Below, one piece after another: positions 33,168 to 44,673 of a DNA stretch of 64,000 nucleotides. Source of the DNA: Nothopassalora personata. Its lineage: Eukaryota; Ascomycota; Dothideomycetes; Mycosphaerellales; Mycosphaerellaceae. A model generated the notes under the pieces. That model did no database searches. It was not told where the DNA came from and saw only the letters and a list, made by a program, of their open reading frames with translations. The stretch spans positions 434,001 through 498,000 of the forward strand of contig CM066294.1 of NCBI GenBank assembly GCA_033816765.1, written 5' to 3'. The position numbers and the translations under genes are program-made. Every line of letters starts with the position of its first letter. The stretch's first letter is position 1.

Positions 33168-35725
33168 ATGGGAACCCCTTCTAACCCCTTCACAGACCGT
33201 TATCGTATCCAGGCAATTCGCACTGCCAGCCAACGCGATATCCCAACGGTCGAGAGCAACGGGGCCATCCTCCCTACCCACAACACAGCCAAGAAGACCA
33301 AGTCCATCGAAGCTGGCGGGCTAAGCACCAACCATGGGCGTGCCGGCCTTCCGTCTCAACCCTCAGGCCTACGTGCATCCTCAAGTAACGACGACACCTA
33401 TGGAGGAGATGGAGCAAGAGACATCGGCGGTGACGCTGAGAAGTCCACGCACAACGCCGCGGACGACTCAATACCCCAGTCCGCGTCTTCCTCATCACCG
33501 CCGCCGAACAAGTCCGAGGTTGCGGGCACTGGAGATACCGCCATAGAGGCGACCGAAGGCAACAAGAACAAACCACCCATCACTACCCGCATGAAGAACG
33601 GCTGCAAGCGTTTTGGTTCGCACTTCAAGAATGCAATCTTTCACAGCTGGGTCAACGTCCTTCTCATCGCAGTACCCGTAGGTATTGCCGCAGAGGCAGC
33701 ACATCTCAGTCCAGCAGTCGTCTTCGCTATCAATGCAGTGGCCATTGTGCCACTCGCTGGACTGCTCAGTCACGCCACCGAGAGCGTGGCCAGCAGGCTT
33801 GGGGACACTCTAGGAGCGCTTCTCAATGTCTCTTTCGGCAACGCTGTAGAATTGATCATCTTCATCATCGCGCTCGTCAAGAATGAGATCCGCATTGTCC
33901 AGGCCTCCTTACTTGGATCCATCTTGGCCAACCTGCTACTCATTCTGGGCATGGCTTTCCTATTCGGCGGCCTCCGCTTTCGAGAACAGATCTACAACAG
34001 CACAGTCACGCAGATGAGCGCTTGTCTACTCAGCTTGAGTGTAATGAGTCTGCTCCTGCCGGTGAGCATCCTGTGTGCGTCTAACATTATTCGCCACTAA
34101 TCATTCTTTAGACCGCCTTCCATGCTTCATTCAACGAGGATCACGCAAAATTGGCAAATGCTTCAACCCTGAAAGTGAGCCGTGGCACCAGTGTCATTCT
34201 CCTGCTGGTGTACGTCCTGTACCTGCTCTTCCAACTGAAGTCTCATGCGTACATGTACGAGAGCACGCCACAAGCTGTCATCGACGAAGAATCCCATCCC
34301 GGAGTGCTGCACGACATGATGAACTCATCCTCGTCTTCGAGCGACAGCAGCAGCTCCGATAGCAGCGACTCCGAGTCTTCTGGTTCTGGATCCATGACCA
34401 ACAGAGCCAAGAAGGTTAAGCGAGCTTTCAAGCACAGAATGCGTCGCAAGTCGAGTGCTAGTACGGGTAGTTCCCGTACTCAGTCGAAGGTCGCATCTGC
34501 GCCGAGCTCCCCTTCCACCCAGGAACGTCAAGAGTACATCGAGAACCCAACTCTTGACAACGGCGCCGCCCGTCACGAGTCCACACTTGCCGCCACCGAT
34601 AGCGTCGAGGATTCCGATGCGGATAACGAAGACAACGGTCGCGCTACTCGTGTCTTCGACTGGGCCAAGCGCCACAACAGTAACGACAGCGAGAAATCAC
34701 CAGACTCGCTTAAGAAGCGAAAGAAGCACCACGAGAAGAAGGATAAGAAGCACCGCCGCAAGCATGGTGACGTGCCTATTGAGAAGGAGAAGGCTACGAT
34801 CGAAGAGGAACCTACCGAGCTTGCAAACGAACAGTCAAAAGTTGGCTTCGCCGATGATGTTGAGGTGGTACCAGTCCAGACGGCGACCAACCAGTCCGCT
34901 CGCCTCGCGTTTAACGTGCGCGGGTTATCTTCGCGTGTCAGGCCTGCATTGCCGTCGATGCTGTCCAACAACGTCTTCGTGCAGCCACGACCTACTCCTT
35001 CGCCAGCAGGCCAGCGTGCCGATTTCACGCGCTCGGTCTCTGCTGGCAACCTCCGTCGCACAACCTCCATGCCAGAACGTCTAAACCGCGAGATCATACC
35101 CACTCCAGGCACAATTTATGTCCGCACAGACCCTCTGCCACCATACCAGCACCAGCAGTACCGCTTTCGCGCGGGCAACCAGCCAGCACCAACCGACGAA
35201 GAAGAAGAGCTTGGCGAGCCAGACATGTCCAAGACTGCAGCTGTCGTCCTCCTGTTGTGCAGTACTGCGCTTGTCGCTGTCTGCGCCGAGTTCATGGTTG
35301 ACGCCATCCCGGAGATGATTGCAGGCAATACGGCGGTTGGTGAGGCCTTCATCGGTCTCATCATCTTGCCAATTGTCGGCAATGCAGCAGAGCATGTCAC
35401 CGCCGTTACCGTTGCCGCCAAGAACAAGATGGATCTCGCGATTGGTGTCGCTGTCGGCTCCAGCATTCAGATCGCACTCTTCGTTACTCCGGTAGTGGTC
35501 TTGCTGGGATGGATTCTGGACACTAACATGAGTCTGTACTTCAACATCTTCGAGACGATCAGCTTGTTTGTCACCGTCTTTGTCGTCAACTTTCTGGTTC
35601 TCGACGGACGCAGCAACTATCTGGAGGGAAGTCTGTTGATCGCAGCCTACGTTATCATCGCCCTCGTGGCCTTCTTCTACCCTGAGTCGGACGCCTCATC
35701 GGCCATCGGGGGTGGCTTTGACTAG
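33168..35725 (+). CDS. Vacuolar-type Ca2+/H+ exchanger (CAX/VCX1 family), extended
   Basis: Antiporter that would load Ca2+ into the vacuole using the proton gradient. Exons 33168-34061 and 34112-35725 join across a 50-nt intron (GTGAGC..TTTAG) for 835 aa, about twice the 400-450 aa of yeast Vcx1. About 160 mostly polar residues precede the first membrane segment (SWVNVLLIAVPVGIAAEAA). Both CAX signature repeats are present: GNAVELIIFIIALVKNEIR near 224 and GNAAEHVTAVTVAAKNKMDL near 720. Between the two halves, residues about 342-667 form a roughly 330-aa hydrophilic loop with Ser/Asp runs, Lys/His-rich KKRKKHHEKKDKKHRRKHG and acidic stretches. Such loops in the family are usually short. The initiator could be downstream, but no other in-frame ATG precedes long conserved sequence. 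Confidence 0.88.
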
Positions 35726-35923
35726 GAAGTCTGTCGACCATACTGTGACTGAGGATCGCGTTGCTGCATGAGACAGCTCTCTGCTGTGCAGCTTTTTTTC
35801 GGACTTGGGGACTGTTTTTCTCGCAGGGCTTGAGACAGCCTGGGCATGATCGACCATTGGGTTGCTCTTTCGTAGATCATGCATGAATGAATGATGGACT
35901 GTCTTTTCTGCAAGCTCATAGCC

Positions 35924-36925
35924 TCAATGGCTCACTTTTTCGAGACTCTCATTCAACTGCGCTTGTAGCTCTGCCAGACCCCTTCTCGCTGGAGGCTTTG
36001 GCACATCCACTGCATCTGCCGCTCTCGTTGGCGCAACGCCCTTTGCCTTGGCGGTATCGCCCGCTGTCTTGCTGGTCTCTTCTACTTCCGTAGCCTCTCC
36101 TGTGCCCTTCGTTCCCTTTGCCTTGACAATATCCCCCATCTCCTTGCCACTACCCTTGGTAAACGGATTCGACACTTTCCCCTCCTCCCCGCTCTCAGTC
36201 TTGAAATCCGTGTCCCCAGTCCCAAACCCTGGGACCTTCTTCCCCCCCTCGACCGAAATCTCATCTTCCGCGACGCCGCCAAACGACTCGACTCTCCTAA
36301 ACGGACTCTCCGTCTTCGTCTTCCTCTTTCCCAACGTTTCCAACGCCGCGGCATGTCCCTTCAGCCCTTTGGTACTTTGCGTCAACCTGCCCGCATGACT
36401 CACTTCCACGTCGCGCAGGTCTCGGAGTTGGTCGATTTTCTCTTGCTCGCTCCATTCGGAGAGTTTCTTCTTGAACTTGTCCGCGTTGCTGGGCGCGGTG
36501 GCGCTGGGGTAGGGCGTGTATTCGAGGTCTGTGAGGTTGGAGTGGAGGACTTCGATGTGGGTGAGGAGGGTGGTGATGTGGGGTTGGAGGTTGTTTTTTT
36601 CGCGCCGGAAGATGCTGGTGGTGTAGGGCGGGATGTGGGGGAGGAGCTGGATTGTCGAGGCGGAGTGGGGGAGGGTTTTGGATAGGTGGTGGATGGTGCG
36701 GGCGGTGGAGGCGATGTGGGAGAGGTGGGATTTGGTGGTTTTGAGGAAGGCGGTGTCTTGGGTTTGGAGGTAGGATTTAACGTCGGCGGTGGGGATTGGT
36801 GGTTGTTTTGTGGTTGTTGAGGTGGGTTCTGAGGGGTTTGTGGTTTCGGTTGCCAGTGTTCGGAGTTGGGTGCGTGGTTTAATGGTGCGGAGGCAGATCC
36901 ATCGGTAGGGCGCAGTGCGACACAT
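35924..36925 (-). CDS. Uncharacterised protein with likely mitochondrial presequence
   Basis: Single exon, 333 aa. The first 27 residues are rich in Arg/Thr and lack acidic residues (MCRTAPYRWICLRTIKPR), which suggests mitochondrial import. The central region has two helical segments (SHLSHIASTARTIHHLSK; KKKLSEWSEQEKIDQLRDLR), then a disordered Lys/Gly/Thr-rich half and a final helix LAELQAQLNESLEKV. No known family is recognised. It converges on the Ca2+ exchanger gene 198 bp away and diverges from a possible small gene at 37067. Codon-position patterns and length support it being real. Confidence 0.7.
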   Translation of the reverse strand: MCRTAPYRWICLRTIKPRTQLRTLATETTNPSEPTSTTTKQPPIPTADVKSYLQTQDTAFLKTTKSHLSHIASTARTIHHLSKTLPHSASTIQLLPHIPPYTTSIFRREKNNLQPHITTLLTHIEVLHSNLTDLEYTPYPSATAPSNADKFKKKLSEWSEQEKIDQLRDLRDVEVSHAGRLTQSTKGLKGHAAALETLGKRKTKTESPFRRVESFGGVAEDEISVEGGKKVPGFGTGDTDFKTESGEEGKVSNPFTKGSGKEMGDIVKAKGTKGTGEATEVEETSKTAGDTAKAKGVAPTRAADAVDVPKPPARRGLAELQAQLNESLEKVSH

Positions 36926-37066
36926 TGTTGATGATGCGAGATGGATGTTGTATCAAGTGTGAAAGTTTTGGGTATGGAGAGAGGGTGGTCAATGCGCTTG
37001 AGAAGATCAACACTTCCATTTCGTTTTTTATTCTTTATATTTTCCGCTGTGCTAGTGGCTACAACC

Positions 37067-37461
37067 ATGGATTTCTTGACTCCGAGCCATCGTGACTTTG
37101 TCTGCAGAAGTCGTCAACGATGCCAGTTTGAAGGCGATATTCTTCCTAGATGTAAGGTCAATTTAACGGACATCCATCTCCATGCAATCCAACTTGATCG
37201 TAGTAAAACCACCATCACAGCCGCAATGTTGCATTATCTACGGCGCGCAGTAGAGACAGAAGACGGCCTGTTTCTGCCATGCGTCCGTTGCCTGCTGCCA
37301 CCCGCCCGACCGTAAGTACGTTAACTCATGACATCCTCTACGCAATCTCTAGTCAGCTGAAGATTTCTCTCGACGCCTGCGAAGCCTCTGGAGAAGAAAT
37401 CGACGTTCTTGCGATTGACTTGGAGTCAGAGGACGATCCGTTCCTGCTAATAAAAGTATAG
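37067..37461 (+). CDS. Possible small two-exon gene, function unknown
   Basis: Two open segments, 37067-37311 and 37353-37461, join in phase across GTAAGT..CTCTAG with a TTAACTC branch, giving 117 aa that starts MDFLTPSHRDFVCRSRQ and ends DDPFLLIKV. Exon 1 has five cysteines. The intron would be only 41 nt, shorter than any other here, which counts against the model. No family recognised and no signal peptide. Confidence 0.3.
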
Positions 37462-37515
37462 AAGCAAGTTAAGTTCCAGAGTTACGAACGACGACAAGTC
37501 GTCACGCTTTCCCAT

Positions 37516-37551
37516 CGCCCTCGCCCTCGCCCTCGCCCTCGCCCTCGCCCT
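37516..37551 (+). repeat. CGCCCT hexanucleotide repeat, six units
   Basis: Six exact tandem copies of CGCCCT, followed by degenerate copies to about 37575. It lies between genes. Confidence 0.9.
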
Positions 37552-38316
37552 CACTCTCATCCTCGTTCTCACCTTCTCACCAGCAATCAGCATCCAACCA
37601 CAAGCCTGTCCAACCCAATGCTCCTCCTCGGTCGATCCGAACAACGCCTCCAACAACCACCAGCGCTCATCGGGATTCTACGCCGCAAGAAAAGCATCAT
37701 CCCTCAACGTTTGCATACCGGTCACTCTCAATGAGACGGCCTTAAACTCTCCTTGCGAAATCCAGGCCACGGGAAGAAGGACTGTCCGGCTTCTAGTTAC
37801 TCGCGCGTAAACGATTGTGCCGTGAGACAGGACTCGTGATTGTCGTACGAGGCATTGGACGAAAGTGTCACCAACGTCGTGTGTGTGTGAGCATCAGTCT
37901 CCAGACCTCTGCGGCAGAGTTTAGGAATAAAGGCCAAGTTCGGAGAGCTGTGTGCCCTACAGGGATGAGGCGCAAGCTGCCGGGAGCAGAGGGCGAAATT
38001 CTCAAGGCAGAGGGCGGAGGGTGGAGGCTGGCACGCGAAGCACAGGTCGATCTGTGGAGAAGGCTTGCAGGTACGCAGTGGTACGGTAACGTATTCAGTT
38101 TTGCTTTTATGGACACTGGGACTCATGACTCATGCTCCATGTCATATATCTATCGTCATACAAATCCCAGTCGTCAATCCTCTGTCGTTAAAATGCTAGC
38201 TACCTATGCAACCCTGTTGTCCTGTACCGTCGTCATGTCCAAATGTCGCTCGCCTCGCTAGAACGTAAATGTAAGCAGTAAAGACGGGGTTATACAAGTC
38301 GTGACTGGTCATCCGT

Positions 38317-40477
38317 TCATCCATATTTCGTATTCTGTCGTGTGCTGACCCAGGGTGTCGTCGTGACCGATCTCGAGAGCCGTTTCTCTCGTGTCACGGC
38401 CGATTGCCGTCGTTGGCGCAAGTCTGGCTTCGTTGTTGTTGTTGTCGGCGTCGAGGTCCTTTGTGGTGTCCTGCCATTCGCCGATGGAGGCTTCTTAGCG
38501 TATTTGCCTGCATACCACTTCTTCAAGGCTTTGACTCGTTTCCACGTCCAGCTGTCTTTGGTTGGATGGGTCAATTCGATGGCCAGAAGTGCGATCAAGG
38601 TCAGGGGAATGCCGATGACGAAGAAAAGCCAGATCGAAGTCTTTGCTTTCGTGAAGTCGGGAGATATGCTCAGGAAGCTTGATGTGAACTGCAGCGGGAT
38701 GAAGAGGGAAGCCAGGAAGGTAAGTCGTGCCAGATTCTTGTTCTGCTTGACAGCACGGCGGGATTCTTCAATGTTGATGTTGTTCGTGGCCATATTCTCG
38801 ATGCTTTTGATGCGCACTTGGATCTCATCCATCTGTCGCTTGACGTTCTGAAAGTCGACGTAGAGTGCAAGGATCCCGCTCTCTCCCGTGCCTGAAGCCA
38901 GTGTCTCTGGTGATGACGACAATGGCTCCGTGTTGCCGTCCGGATTACCGCCCTGCAGCCCGTGGTAAGGTGCGTGGATTGCGGGAGGGAACAGGCGCGC
39001 AGTGGCCTCGCTGATCATGGTCTGATAGTACCCAACATTCCTGCGCCATGGAGACAGCTTCTTAAGCAATGAGTCGATGTCACCAGGGTTCTCTCCCCAA
39101 TGTGGCGACTCGAATTCCCACTCGATCTTCCCCAGTTGGGTGGTCATATACTTCAACGTAGTCAGCCAGTCAGCTACGACCAATCTGTACATCGGCAGGG
39201 CAATGCATCTTGGGTCCTTCTTTACGCGTAGCAGGTCACCCTCGCCCATTCGATAGCTCCAGTAGATGATATCTTCAAACAACGAGTCGCGAGTGGGTCC
39301 ATCGGCATATCTTCCTGGGTTTTGGTTCCAAGCTGCCATGGAGGGAGTCTCCTCGAATGGTCGATAACCATCCCATAGTGCTTGACCGTGAGTGACTGTG
39401 GGGTCAACCAGTAGAATAGCTACAGATTTCGTGGCGTCAGCGGTTGCACGGCAGACGACATCAGAGCAACCTTACCGGTCACTGGGTCGTCTTCTTGACG
39501 AGGCTTGATCCACAACGAGGTTTTCGCTCGAGTCAGTACAGAGCTAGCGTCCGTTTTGTCAAGCAGGCCTTTCTGCAAGCGCTGGCGACTCCTGTCACTG
39601 TCAAGTCGACGGAGGATGTTCCATTTCCCGGTCTCCTTTTCCGCGGCCTGAAAGTCGTCCTCGGTCAGGAAGTACCTGGCGCGGAGGTATTGAAGGATGA
39701 AATGGCTTTGCTTGCGAAGATCGACATCCAGATTTGGCAACTCCGCCCAAGGGTCCCGAGTATTGTGGAATAGGTAATCACCAATGTACGAGACGAAGAA
39801 TAGTGGATCGACATCATAGTACGCACCAAGAGTCTCCACGAGGTCGCGACTGAGGTCCTCGACCACGACCAGTCGAGTCTGTCTTTCTTGATTGGTTTGC
39901 GGCGACGCATCAAGCCCGTCCTTCAGCTTTTTCACATCGTGGAACTTTCTGGTTTTCGTGGGTTGCCCTGTGGTGAAGTCGATCACGCACACGTTGGTCT
40001 TCTTGCTTCGCTCCTGCCGATTTGCTGGGAAATGGCGCATGTACTTCCACTTTGGTGGGGCACAAGTGACCTCCATCCAATGGGCCAAATATCTCAGATG
40101 TGGCCATGTCTCCGAGATATGCTTCACGTATCTCAGATAGGGGCCAGGGCTAAGGGGGAAATGCGTAAGTCATGACACTACAATCTCGGAAGTGCGTCTT
40201 ACTTGGGGATCCGCCATTCATGGGCACATTTGATACCCTCATAGGCATCGCCGATACTGTAAGCATCTCCACCGGCATCGGTATGAGGAATGATATCGTG
40301 CTCCACTCCTTCCCAGCGCGCCCAGTCATCGAGCTGCTTTGCGTTGAGCTCCTCGATCTCGTTCTCTAGGGTCCTCGTCCATGAGACCCTGGAGTCCTCT
40401 GCGGCGCCCTCTGACGCCGCCTCAACATCTTGTTCCCTTGACCTTTCCGTTAGGCGGCGCTTGAGGACCTGGTTCAT
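38317..40477 (-). CDS. CorA-like membrane protein (fungal Mg2+ transporter-like)
   Basis: Exons 40477-40203, 40149-39476 and 39419-38317, with introns 40150-40202 (GTAAGA..TTAG) and 39420-39475 (GTAAGG..GTAG), give 683 aa. The N-terminal two thirds are soluble and mixed alpha/beta, with VVVEDLSRDLVETLGAYYDV and FFVSYIGDYLFHNT, as in fungal CorA-like proteins. A long helix with KRQMDEIQVRIKSIENMATN leads to two C-terminal membrane segments: LARLTFLASLFIPLQFTSSF (about 544-563) and SIWLFFVIGIPLTLIALLAI (about 575-595). True CorA channels have Gly-Met-Asn after the first segment; here the position reads SFLSIS, so metal transport is uncertain. The tail is basic and Thr-rich. It is a member of the large, poorly characterised fungal CorA-like set. 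Confidence 0.8.
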
Positions 40478-40728
40478 GCTCGCAGCGGCGGAACGAGCTG
40501 AGAAGCTTTCTTACCCAAGTCCCAGACACGCTACGCTAAGCCTGAAGCGTTCACGAAGCCGGTAGACTAGGGGTATGCAGTGGAGAGTGCGTGAGGCATT
40601 GCTGGGCTGAGATGATATTGGGAAAGTGGAGGGTATATGAAGGAAGAGCGGCACGGCAGTGGAGCCGCTTGTGCAATTTGCCATGGTGGTGTGGTGGCGT
40701 CAACACGTGCGCACAGCCCACCATGTAT

Positions 40729-40776
40729 GTTCGCATGTTCGCATATCCGCATGTCCACATGTCCGCATGTCCGCCC
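40729..40776 (+). repeat. Six tandem 8-bp units (GTCCGCAT-like)
   Basis: Units read GTTCGCAT, GTTCGCAT, ATCCGCAT, GTCCACAT, GTCCGCAT and GTCCGCCC, in the 696-bp region between the divergent CorA-like and methyltransferase genes. Confidence 0.85.
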
Positions 40777-41173
40777 TGTGGACGGCACATTCCCGATCTC
40801 TGGGGCGAAACAAGGATCGCGCGGCCAGAGCTCTCACAAGCTCACAAGCTTTCTGCAGGCCTTAAGCCTGGAACTAGCGTATGGCGTCGGGCTGTGTCAG
40901 CTGCGCAGCTAGTCGTCGCTCTCGTCAACCTCAGGTACTCGGATCGAAACTCCAAACTGCGCCCACGCACCTCGATCCGGTGATTGTTCGAGCAAAGAAT
41001 ACAAAGGGTCATTCATTGTCGCAAGCAAATGAACCAGCAATCGCGACGCTTTCAGGCAGGCACAAGCGGGGTAAAGTCGTCGTCTTCTTCTTCCAACAAC
41101 ACCCCAGCATCTCACCCTCATGCAGCTTCTAGCCAGTATCGCTTCTGGACTATCGGCGCCCTGGACTATCAAC

Positions 41174-42256
41174 ATGTCGACCGTCAACAGCAGACATAAC
41201 CCGCAACTTGTGAACGGAGAATCCGACGGCCAATATGACGGCTACAACGACGACAACAAGATCGCCTGGAAGGCCATGGCGACGCACTGGGAAGAGTACC
41301 ACTCTGAGAACGACATGGACGGCAACGACATGTTCACACAGTGTCTTCTACCCGTTGTAGCCGAGCTCTCAAACATGCCAGAGAAAGGCGCCGATCCTGG
41401 CTGGTGTCCGCGAGTGCTTGATCTGGGCGCAGGCAGCGGCATCATCGCGCGCATGATGGCGAGAGAAGGCGCCATCGTCACCGGTCTTGACTACTCACAC
41501 GAAATGATGGAGATGGGTCGAAGACGAGCCGAGAAGGAGACTCACCTGAAAGGATCTATCAGCTATGATTTGATCGACTTGACAGACTATGACGGCATGG
41601 CCAAGTTCATGGAAAGTCACGAGTAAGTTGGGCCATCTTCCCAGTCGCACTGGAACCTGACAAAACGACAGGCGGTACGATATTGTGACCATCAGCACGA
41701 CCTTGAAGTCGTTACCTACCTTGGAGCCGCTCGCGAAAGCCCTACCTCTCATGATAAATCCTCAGGGACGGTAAGCGGCCCAAGAGCGTGGCCAGATTGC
41801 AGTTGACTGACTGTTGCAGCATCGTCGTTGTTGATCTTCATCCTGCCTTCTCAAAGCCTGCCGGTCACCGCGGCATGGAAATTTATGAAGACCCAAAGAC
41901 TGGCAAGCAACAGCTGAGTACATACATCAAAGTGCCGCGATATTTGAATATTCCACCTACGAGGAGCGAGGCAGTGCGAGGTCAGCCAGAGCCCCTTGTG
42001 AGTCCCTCGTGATAGATGTCATCTTGCATCAGCTGATTCGCCGTAGTGGGTATTTCACCGTCCGTTCGGAAAGCTCATGGAGCCATTCTTCCAGAATGGC
42101 CTGATTCTGGATGCCATGCGCGAGCCAGCCTTTGAGGGAGAGCCGATGCCTTCACAGGCCCAAAACTACCATAACTTTCAGCAGACTCCAATGCTCCTGG
42201 GATTCCGACTGCGACTAGCAGATCGTACAGCAGCACCAAAGGCTACAGTAAGCTGA
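41174..42256 (+). CDS. Class I SAM-dependent methyltransferase
   Basis: Four exons: 41174-41622, 41672-41770, 41820-41997 and 42047-42256. All three introns are 49 nt (GTAAGT, GTAAGC and GTGAGT donors), phases fit, and the product is 311 aa. Motif I is RVLDLGAGSGIIARMMARE near residue 80, followed by IVTGLDYSHEMMEMGRRR and the motif II/III strand YDIVTISTTLKSLPTLEPLA, then IVVVDLHPAFSKP. The layout is that of UbiE/COQ5-like small-molecule methyltransferases. The C-terminal part (WVFHRPFGKLMEPFFQNGL) resembles the substrate lid in that group. The substrate is unknown. An in-frame ATG-like alternative at 41120 would add 18 residues; 41174 (MSTVNS) is preferred for its start context AACATG. Confidence 0.82.
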
Positions 42257-43254
42257 ATGACTTGGATTGCTAGCGCGAACATGAGTGCCCAGGGTGTACG
42301 CTCTTTGAAGCCTCGCGAGCTTCAGGCTCAAATGCCGGTCACGTAGCTAAGACAATGCCGAACCGAGCAGACGCCCTGCGAAGCCACGCGATATGCCACC
42401 GTAGACGCTCTGCGGGAGCCGTGCCAGAGCGTGTCGAGAGCTTGCATATTTTGACACAAGGCGAACGAGATCGAGACCATGGCGTAGCTGAATTTGGCGA
42501 GATACCCCAGGAAGAAGCAGCAAGAAGACTTGTGTGGCGAGACAATATGGCTGGGCTTTCGGTCAGATGGAATGACTGCGGTATTACTGGCTTTGGTGCT
42601 GATCATCTCGAGCAACAGATGTTGACTGACAGAGGACAGAGAGCCGAGAGCGGTCTGCAGAGCAGACTGAGCTCCGGCCTCTGCGTGCGGTATATGCTCA
42701 CGGTGATAGAGCAAATACGCACGGTTAAACAGTCTTTGCGACGGTCACATTCCACAGCACATTGAGCAGGGGAAGAAAGCCTTACCTTTTCACTCAGTGC
42801 CGCCTTCGCAGGCACAGGAATATGACATGGCTCAAGCAGGATGGAATACGTGAGAGACTATGCCAGTGTCACGACCCCAGAGCGATCCCATCATGTCGAG
42901 ACGTAATCTGCACCAAACAAGCCTCGTCCACTACTGGAGAATGTGATTTCAGCAGCTTTGGATTGTTACGAATCGGCACGATGGCCAATATTTCACCAGA
43001 GTCTCGGCCCGCGATACAGTCGAGGTCGTCACTATGTTGCACAACACCGAACGACTGACTAGCACTGTCCAAATTGGTAAAAGTAGTGTTTCCCTGCACT
43101 CCATCCTCCGTACCAAGGCGTTCGAGAACACCATGCTGATAGTCCGAACCCAAGCTTGGTCAATGGTCATATACACCTTGTAAGAACATCTCAAGATCGC
43201 GACAAAGTCGCTTTTCATCACATAATCACTACCACGAAGCATGTTCAGGGAGTC
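42257..43254. other. Gene-free stretch
   Basis: About 1 kb with short open frames only, none recognised. Confidence 0.4.
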
Positions 43255-43689
43255 ATGCTCTCAATCCCTAAGAATCTTCCAGCAACAACCACAGCCACCG
43301 TCTCCTCCGCCGGGCCTTGCAACCCCCTCGTAGATCCAGGCTACGCGAAATATCGCGGCTACTCCAATCCCGCCGCGAGCAGGGCAGAAACTACTCCGCA
43401 GGGATCCACTACGCCGCCGCCTCTTCCTTCTTGGACTTATCGCTGGCGGAAACCCCGTCCTATCGAGTGGAATAACGACTTTGACAGTGGTGTCATCTAC
43501 AACGCCACGGACGATGCTGCCTCTTGTATTCAAATGGTATCGGAGCGTTATTATGCTCTGAGCTTTAGGGAGGATTATACGACTGATGGGCAAAGTGAGG
43601 ATTGTGTGAAGCTGGATGTGCTACTAGAGACTCTACGCGTAACACTCATGAGGAAAGCGAAGAATCAAAGGCACAGACGGGACGACTAA
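43255..43689 (+). CDS. Possible small hypothetical protein
   Basis: An ATG-initiated frame of 144 aa starting MLSIPKNLPATTTATVSS. It is Pro/Thr/Ser-rich in the first half (QGSTTPPPLPSWTYRWRKP) and mixed helical later (SCIQMVSERYYALSF). There is no domain, signal peptide or membrane segment. An overlapping minus-strand frame (43261-43593) is equally open, so strand is uncertain. It could be a chance frame. Confidence 0.3.
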   Translation: MLSIPKNLPATTTATVSSAGPCNPLVDPGYAKYRGYSNPAASRAETTPQGSTTPPPLPSWTYRWRKPRPIEWNNDFDSGVIYNATDDAASCIQMVSERYYALSFREDYTTDGQSEDCVKLDVLLETLRVTLMRKAKNQRHRRDD

Positions 43690-44335
43690 GAAAAGCCAGC
43701 ACATAACGTCGATGAATATGTACCTCTCTTAAGTACAGCATACTGACGACGCAGAACCACAAAATCGCTCAAAGTACTTCTCTCCTCAAACAAGAAATTC
43801 ACATGTCGCCTTAAGGGTTTTTGCGCACGCACTGCAAGAAGACCCTGTTAACACGTCCCTGCCTAAGAGTCTCGATGTCCTCCGCTAGGGTCCTCTCCCC
43901 ATCTCCTCGACTATTTCTACGAAGTGTGGTCTTGAAAGAGCCTGACTTAGTGCATCTGCTAAGTACTCCAGGGACTCGATATCGCGGCTACCGAGCCAGC
44001 AATGCCATCAAAACCGCGCGCGCCGCGCGGACAGCGCTAAAATGTTCCATCTGCGGCCTCCACGAAGTCGCTATCTTCAGATGTCTTAGCATCCTAGCTC
44101 TTTAACGTAGTGCTGCTGGTGGCACCACATAGCCGATAGCTCGCCAGATTGTTATAAGTATTCTAACATATTGCGCATTACTGGCGAAGTCGATGGTTAA
44201 ATGACGAAGCGTTTTACGACTACATCATCAGTCTTATCAAAGCTCCAAGAGCTCCGAAAAAAGCTTTATCCTTCCTAGCGTCGTTTGTTATATGTCACTT
44301 GAATACATCACTTCACTACCTGCCGACTCTACACC

Positions 44336-44673
44336 ATGCAAAGCACGCTCCTCGCGTGTATGCTTAGCTTCGCCACCTTCGGTCTCGGCGACTTCTCTCT
44401 GTGGTGCAACAACGGCACCAATGGCGATGGACAATGCGAGGAGTGGGATTACCATACATACTGCGTAAGTAGCAGAAGATAAAAAGCTACTTCTCTTCCT
44501 ATTCTTTGACTAGGAGTCTTGATCTAACTTGGAGTCTGTGCGGCTTGTAGTGCATCAATGAGACTAGGGGCGAATATGTGACCGAGAGACAATGCAAGGT
44601 GATCCCTTACACTGCCTACAACAATAGCGACGATTGCGGCAACAATGATGAGGGTACAATCTTCTGTGCTTAA
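44336..44673 (+). CDS. Small secreted cysteine-rich protein (effector candidate)
   Basis: Exons 44336-44464 and 44551-44673 join across an 86-nt intron (GTAAGT, TGATCTAAC-type branch, TTGTAG) in phase 0 and encode 83 aa. Residues 1-18 (MQSTLLACMLSFATFGLG) form a classical signal peptide. The mature part begins DFSLWCNNGTNGDGQCEEW, contains a CC pair exactly at the splice junction, and has seven cysteines in about 65 residues. There is no membrane segment, GPI signal or known domain. Small size, secretion and cysteine density are the usual hallmarks of fungal apoplastic effectors, but that role is inference. It stands alone between gene-poor flanks, 600-800 bp from neighbours, which fits an accessory location. 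Cysteine number is odd, so one may be free or an exon edge may be off. Confidence 0.65.

Noticed and set aside
36400..37068. 222-aa Pro/Ser/Thr-rich minus-strand frame
   Set aside because: It overlaps the mitochondrial-type gene in another frame; its composition is a mirror of that gene's coding bias.
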